A stretch of DNA of 10,101 nucleotides from JBLHRE01 sp047625765 (GTDB taxonomy: Bacteria; Bacteroidota; Bacteroidia; Flavobacteriales; JBLHRE01). The notes beneath the pieces were generated by a model. It had not been told where the DNA came from. It saw only the letters and a program-made list of their open reading frames with translations, and ran no database searches. The stretch lies in contig JBLHRE010000060.1 of the NCBI GenBank assembly GCA_047625765.1, positions 1 to 10,101 of the forward strand, read 5' to 3'. Of this stretch, positions 7,254 through 10,101 are shown piece after piece (the stretch's first letter is position 1; every line of letters starts with the position of its first letter). Made by a program: the position numbers and the translations under genes.

Positions 7254-7775
7254 ATGAAAAAAGTTAGCTTATTTATGTTAGCTGGAGCAGTTGCTCTAGG
7301 AATGGCATCTTGTGGTGACGCAAGCAGTAAAGTGAAAAACGAAGAATCAACTACTAGTACTCCTGCTGCTACTCCAGCTGCTAATGTTACTGCAGAAGTT
7401 GTAGATGCAGAAAATGCACCTGTTTTTATTTTCGACAAAGAAAAGCATGATTTCGGTTCTATCGAATCTGGTTCTTCTCCAAAAACCGTTTTCTCTTTTA
7501 CAAACACGGGGAAATCTCCATTGATTATTACCAATGCAAAAGGTAGCTGTGGATGTACTGTTCCAGTATGGCCAAAAGAACCTATTGCTCCTGGTGCAAC
7601 TGGCGAAATAGAAGTACAGTTTAATTCTGGTACTAAGAAAGGTAACCAAACTAAAACAGTTACACTTACTTCTAATACAGTACCAAACACTAAGGTTTTA
7701 ACAATTACTGCTCAAATTCAGCCTAAACCTGAAGAAGCAGAAACTTCTAAACCAGCAGCTACTTCTGTAAACTAA
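7254..7775 (+). CDS. DUF1573-domain lipoprotein
   Basis: A 173-residue exported protein. The signal peptide MKKVSLFMLAGAVALGMASC ends in a lipobox-like MASC, so C20 is the likely lipidated residue and the mature protein begins CGDASS. A low-complexity Ser/Thr/Ala/Pro linker (about 23-45) leads to one DUF1573 domain (about 57-155). This shows the family hallmarks HDFGSIESG (65-73), FSFTNTGKSPLII and the GSCGCT motif (97-102), then VQFNSGTKKGNQTKTVTL. The domain is an Ig-like beta-sandwich by family knowledge; its function is unknown. A second short low-complexity tail (KPEEAETSKPAATSVN) follows. The stop is 1 nt before the yajC ATG, so translation is probably coupled. The nusB-DUF1573-yajC order is common in Bacteroidota. 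No confident promoter is seen in the 54-nt gap after nusB. Confidence 0.92.
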   Translation: MKKVSLFMLAGAVALGMASCGDASSKVKNEESTTSTPAATPAANVTAEVVDAENAPVFIFDKEKHDFGSIESGSSPKTVFSFTNTGKSPLIITNAKGSCGCTVPVWPKEPIAPGATGEIEVQFNSGTKKGNQTKTVTLTSNTVPNTKVLTITAQIQPKPEEAETSKPAATSVN

Positions 7776-7776
7776 T

Positions 7777-8097
7777 ATGATATTATCTATCTTTTTACAA
7801 GCAACTGGAGGTGGCATAGCGAGTTTTCTTCCTTTTATACTAATTATCGTAGTATTTTATTTCTTCATGATTCGTCCTCAGATGAAAAAGCAGAAAGAAG
7901 AAACAAAATACCGCACAGCAGTAGGGAAAGGCGACCAAGTAGTTACTACTGGTGGTATTCATGGTAAAATCATTGATTCTGATGATGACACCTTCACTTT
8001 AGAAGTGGATGGTAAAACAAAATTGCGTGTTGAAAAAGCAGCAATTTCTCGTGAATTAAGTGTTAAATACCAAAAGAAAGAAGAGGACAAGAAGTAA
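7777..8097 (+). CDS. yajC: Sec translocon accessory subunit YajC
   Basis: Single-pass inner-membrane protein that associates with SecDF and the SecYEG translocon. The 106 residues fit the family. A short N-terminal segment (MILSIFLQATGGG) precedes one transmembrane helix (about 16-32, SFLPFILIIVVFYFF). The diagnostic FFMIRPQMKKQKE (29-41) follows at the cytoplasmic boundary. The soluble part has the usual GKGDQVVTTGGIHGKI (50-65) and a beta-rich region ending VEKAAISREL. The C-terminus is a charged tail KKEEDKK. The start lies 1 nt after the preceding stop. A terminator follows directly, so this cluster ends here. Confidence 0.96.
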   Translation: MILSIFLQATGGGIASFLPFILIIVVFYFFMIRPQMKKQKEETKYRTAVGKGDQVVTTGGIHGKIIDSDDDTFTLEVDGKTKLRVEKAAISRELSVKYQKKEEDKK

Positions 8098-8120
8098 TAT
8101 TCTTTCTCTACTCTAAAATT

Positions 8121-8157
8121 AAAAAGGCTATTTCTTTACAGAAATAGCCTTTTTTTT
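8121..8157. terminator. Bidirectional rho-independent terminator
   Basis: GGCTATTTCT (8126-8135) pairs perfectly with AGAAATAGCC (8140-8149) around TTAC. Flanking A5 (8121-8125) and T8 (8150-8157) extend the stem and give a T-tract on either strand. It terminates yajC rightward and the convergent gene ending at 8172 leftward. Confidence 0.92.
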
Positions 8158-8171
8158 ATGCTCTTGTACGA

Positions 8172-9209
8172 TTAAAAACGAAAAGAAAGTTTCATTAAGG
8201 GGTTATTCATTTGGGTTTGAATATCATTTGTTGGTTTGTAAATACTCATGATACCATTAGGATTCAGTTGAAAATCAATTGCATTTTCTAAAATCAAACT
8301 CTTATGCTTTAATCTTTTGGTAAAGGATCTTGAAGAAATGAAGAGTCCCAATCCTAATCCCAAACTAGAAGCCAAAGTTACTAATTCTCCATCTCCTGCT
8401 GGAGCAGCAAACAAAAGCCCTCCTATTCCACCACCAGCAGTAAACATACTTACCCACAAAGCTTTTCCTTTTGTATAATCTATATCTCGGGTAAGCATAT
8501 GATTCATAGCAATACCTGCCAGAGTACCAAAACCATAAACAGCCCACGAGTCTTGATAATTCCTTCCGAAAACAGACATTATACTCATTGGTATTATCCC
8601 AAAAACAAAAGCAGAATTAGATAACATAATGGCATCACCAACAGAATAACTTTGTTTTTGACTGAAAATTCTAGCAGAAACGGCACCTCCAATATTCCCA
8701 AGTGCCATTCCGATATATCGAGGGCCTTGTGCATCAATATCGGCATAAATCCCCAATCCTAGCCCAGCAAATGTTTCAAAGAAACTTGTTGCTTGTATCA
8801 CCCTTGCTTCTGCAAAGTCTACATCTCCTGTCCCTAATAAAATACCAGAAAGACCACCTGCCACACTACCAATACTACCCGCTAGCAATATCTTTTCACT
8901 GCTTGCATCCTTGTCCAGTCCTGCAGTTAAAGCCGCCCCAAGCATATATGTAGCTACTACACCTCCGGCATTTGTGATGTTTAAAGCCGTAGGGATTGCC
9001 CAACCGTCATACCCTAAAAAAGTTATAGCAGAGGTAACAAAATAGTTTGAGGTACCCGCATTTGTAGTGTCAATCCTCCCTGCAAAAATGCCATTGTTGT
9101 TTATACGAGATGATAGTTCATTTATTAACTCTTGAACTTGGCTTGAACTTAACTTCTTTCTAAATCGCTCTAATTGGTCTTCCTTTTTTGTAGTGGATTT
9201 CCAAAACAT
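8172..9209 (-). CDS. Glycine-rich hydrophobic protein of unknown function, probably the 3' part of a frameshifted gene
   Basis: A 345-residue open frame with no function I can name; it resembles uncharacterised Bacteroidota proteins. The first ~40 residues are charged and helical (RFRKKLSSSQVQELINEL at 15-32). Residues about 55-290 are hydrophobic and rich in Gly and Ala, with three related units near 110-155, 166-212 and 225-270. Each has a Gly-rich start, a short polar turn such as DIDYTKGKA (242-250), and a hydrophobic segment. The C-terminus is polar and ends NPLMKLSFRF; the aromatic last residue recalls outer-membrane proteins, but that is weak. There is no signal peptide at the ATG at 9209. 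The frame stays open only to 9230. A neighbouring frame upstream joins it smoothly if one A is removed from the A6 tract at 9184-9189, so the true N-terminus is probably upstream and this gene may be broken. No promoter supports a start at 9209. Confidence 0.7.
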   Translation of the reverse strand: MFWKSTTKKEDQLERFRKKLSSSQVQELINELSSRINNNGIFAGRIDTTNAGTSNYFVTSAITFLGYDGWAIPTALNITNAGGVVATYMLGAALTAGLDKDASSEKILLAGSIGSVAGGLSGILLGTGDVDFAEARVIQATSFFETFAGLGLGIYADIDAQGPRYIGMALGNIGGAVSARIFSQKQSYSVGDAIMLSNSAFVFGIIPMSIMSVFGRNYQDSWAVYGFGTLAGIAMNHMLTRDIDYTKGKALWVSMFTAGGGIGGLLFAAPAGDGELVTLASSLGLGLGLFISSRSFTKRLKHKSLILENAIDFQLNPNGIMSIYKPTNDIQTQMNNPLMKLSFRF

Positions 9210-9366
9210 AGGTGCTATCCTCAGGGTTTCTTAGTAGCACTGCCGAGAAAAATGGTTGGTAATTAGAAAATGGCGCATATCTACGTTCCATTTTTCTATC
9301 CACCAAGAATATCTTGCATTCATTATCCATAGCCCCTCTTTCGTAAGACTTAGCAGAGGCACGCAT
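9160..9366 (-). pseudogene. Probable N-terminal fragment of the 8172-9209 gene, separated by a frameshift
   Basis: A 68-residue frame overlaps the next gene by 50 nt in another reading frame. Its composition looks protein-like (IFLVDRKMERRYAPFSNYQ, then AVLLRNPEDSTYVLEIHYKK). It stops soon after an A6 tract (minus strand of 9184-9189). Taking out one A makes YVLEIHYKK run on into EDQLERFRKKL of the downstream frame, giving a continuous product of about 397 residues from the ATG at 9366. The same frame is also open back to 9417 and encodes a signal-peptide-like stretch (LKFLFTPLVPLTMRASA) without an ATG, GTG or TTG, as if a start codon had been lost. Alternatives are a separate small gene, a sequencing error, or chance. 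I infer a decayed or frameshifted gene. Confidence 0.5.
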
Positions 9367-9485
9367 AGTAAGCGGAACTAGAGGTGTAAACAGAAATTTT
9401 AATGCAGTTTTCGTAGGCTAAATAGTATTGGGTTAATGTTCGTATTTAATTAGGATTTGAATTTAAGATATTATTCCAAAACAAA

Positions 9486-9515
9486 AAATCCCAGCCTCGA
9501 ATGAGACTGGGATTT
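9486..9515 (-). terminator. Terminator of the T9SS cargo gene
   Basis: AAATCCCAG (9486-9494) pairs with CTGGGATTT (9507-9515). Inside it, one C-A mismatch precedes three more pairs and a GAAT loop. On the minus strand the hairpin ends in six T (9483-9488, the last three of them within the stem). It begins about 23 nt beyond the stop codon at 9539-9541. Confidence 0.85.
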
Positions 9516-9538
9516 AAACTTAAGAGTAATAATAAGTC

Positions 9539-10101
9539 TTAGTGAGCAACTTGCAATTGCTTCATCTCTGAAGTATTGTTTGCAGATACAACACGATACA
9601 TGTAAGTACCAGCAGCTAAATCAGAAACATTGATTTGTGTTTGAGTTGCCCCAACATTTATCAATCCTTTATAAACTGTTTTACCTGTAATATCGAATAA
9701 TTCGATGGCAGAATTTGTCTTGATATTGTTCAATTCGATAGTTACTATATCTGTAGCAGGTACTGGATACGTATTTCCAAATACTTTGCTCATTTCAGAT
9801 TCTAAAACGCCAACAGTGATATCACCTTTAAAGAACTGATCTGTTAAACGAATAATCTCATTTCTTGCGGCTTCGTCTTTGACCATTTCTAAACCAATAC
9901 CCATGTATAAGACTTTGTAATCACCCTCAAATGCTACACCACCCGACTTAGTTGCGCTATTATTATAGAAGAATAAATCAGACGCCCCACTACGTGCTTT
10001 CACCTCATCTGGATATAAAAAATCATTACCATAGTAAGCATCAATATCAGAACTTAAAGTACCAAAAGGCTCATTTCTTGCGAAAAAAGAATTTGAAGCA
10101 C
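9539..10101 (-). CDS. Secreted protein with type IX secretion C-terminal sorting domain, 5'-truncated by window edge
   Basis: The frame is open from the window edge to the stop at 9539, giving at least 186 residues. A GTG at 10003 could be read as a start, but coding-like sequence (YYGNDFLYPDEV) continues upstream of it, so the gene runs out of the window. The last ~75 residues form a T9SS type A sorting domain: NTYPVPATDIVTIEL, then IELFDITGKTVYKG, LAAGTYMYRV and a basic-polar end KQLQVAH. This directs export across the outer membrane and usually removal of the domain with surface attachment or release. The usual YPNPA box is YPVPA here. Before it lies part of an unidentified domain with EGDYKVLYMGIGLEMV and DEAARNEIIRLTDQFF. 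This pattern recalls the final strand-helix of GATase-like or peptidase-associated domains, but I cannot assign it. It is monocistronic at its 3' end, with its own terminator. Confidence 0.85.
   Translation of the reverse strand, partial: ASNSFFARNEPFGTLSSDIDAYYGNDFLYPDEVKARSGASDLFFYNNSATKSGGVAFEGDYKVLYMGIGLEMVKDEAARNEIIRLTDQFFKGDITVGVLESEMSKVFGNTYPVPATDIVTIELNNIKTNSAIELFDITGKTVYKGLINVGATQTQINVSDLAAGTYMYRVVSANNTSEMKQLQVAH

Noticed and set aside
7241..7690. 149-codon open frame antisense to the DUF1573 gene
   Set aside because: It is opposite a clear lipoprotein gene, its product is low-complexity (Val/Ala/Ser/Thr) as expected from mirrored codons, and no promoter serves it.
8702..8953. 83-codon plus-strand frame opposite the unknown hydrophobic gene
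   Set aside because: The product is His/Leu/Gln-rich, as expected from the reverse of Gly/Ala-rich coding, and the minus-strand frame is far longer and carries internal repeats.
9202..9210. TATGTTTTG on the minus strand as a -7 element for the gene at 8172-9209
   Set aside because: It is one base off TAnnTTTG, contains the ATG itself, and has no -33 TTG at a suitable distance.

Overview
The window comes from a Bacteroidota chromosome, most likely a Flavobacteriia-type bacterium. The DNA is AT-rich, Shine-Dalgarno sequences are essentially absent, and the promoters that can be seen are of the Bacteroidota TTTG / TAnnTTTG type. The gene content agrees: a ~310-aa NusB form, a PUR-type DUF3276 protein, a DUF1573 lipoprotein, a secreted 'asparagine synthetase B'-like protein, leucine dehydrogenase, and a protein with a type IX secretion (T9SS) C-terminal sorting domain. 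No mobile element, CRISPR array, tRNA or rRNA is visible. Most of the window is conserved housekeeping sequence. The accessory part is roughly the last 2 kb.

Layout. 1-2681 (+) holds the 3' part of dnaB, a secreted GATase-like protein and a small S4 RNA-binding protein. These are tightly packed (14-nt overlap, then a 3-nt gap) and end in a perfect 32-bp-arm inverted repeat. 2737-4966 (-) holds the PUR-domain gene, with its own promoter, downstream of a full-length ABC exporter half-transporter. 4967-5118 is a divergent control region with a clear promoter for the next gene. 5119-6195 (+) is leucine dehydrogenase followed by a rho-independent terminator. 6261-8097 (+) is nusB, a DUF1573 lipoprotein and yajC, with a bidirectional terminator after yajC. 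8172-9366 (-) is a glycine-rich hydrophobic protein that appears to be split by a frameshift at an A6 tract. 9486-10101 (-) is a terminator and the 3' end of a T9SS cargo gene that runs out of the window.

How the genes fit together. DnaB serves replication. The S4 and PUR proteins are small nucleic-acid-binding proteins and NusB serves rRNA transcription antitermination. YajC is an accessory subunit of the Sec translocon that would export the DUF1573 lipoprotein, the GATase-like protein and the T9SS cargo. Leucine dehydrogenase links branched-chain amino acids to 2-oxo acids.

The points most worth a second look are the perfect 32-bp inverted repeat covering the stop codon of the S4 gene, the split membrane-type gene with three internal repeats, the aspartate in place of the catalytic glutamate in the ABC exporter, and the promoter that moves the start of the PUR gene. 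I did not find a convincing new multi-gene system.
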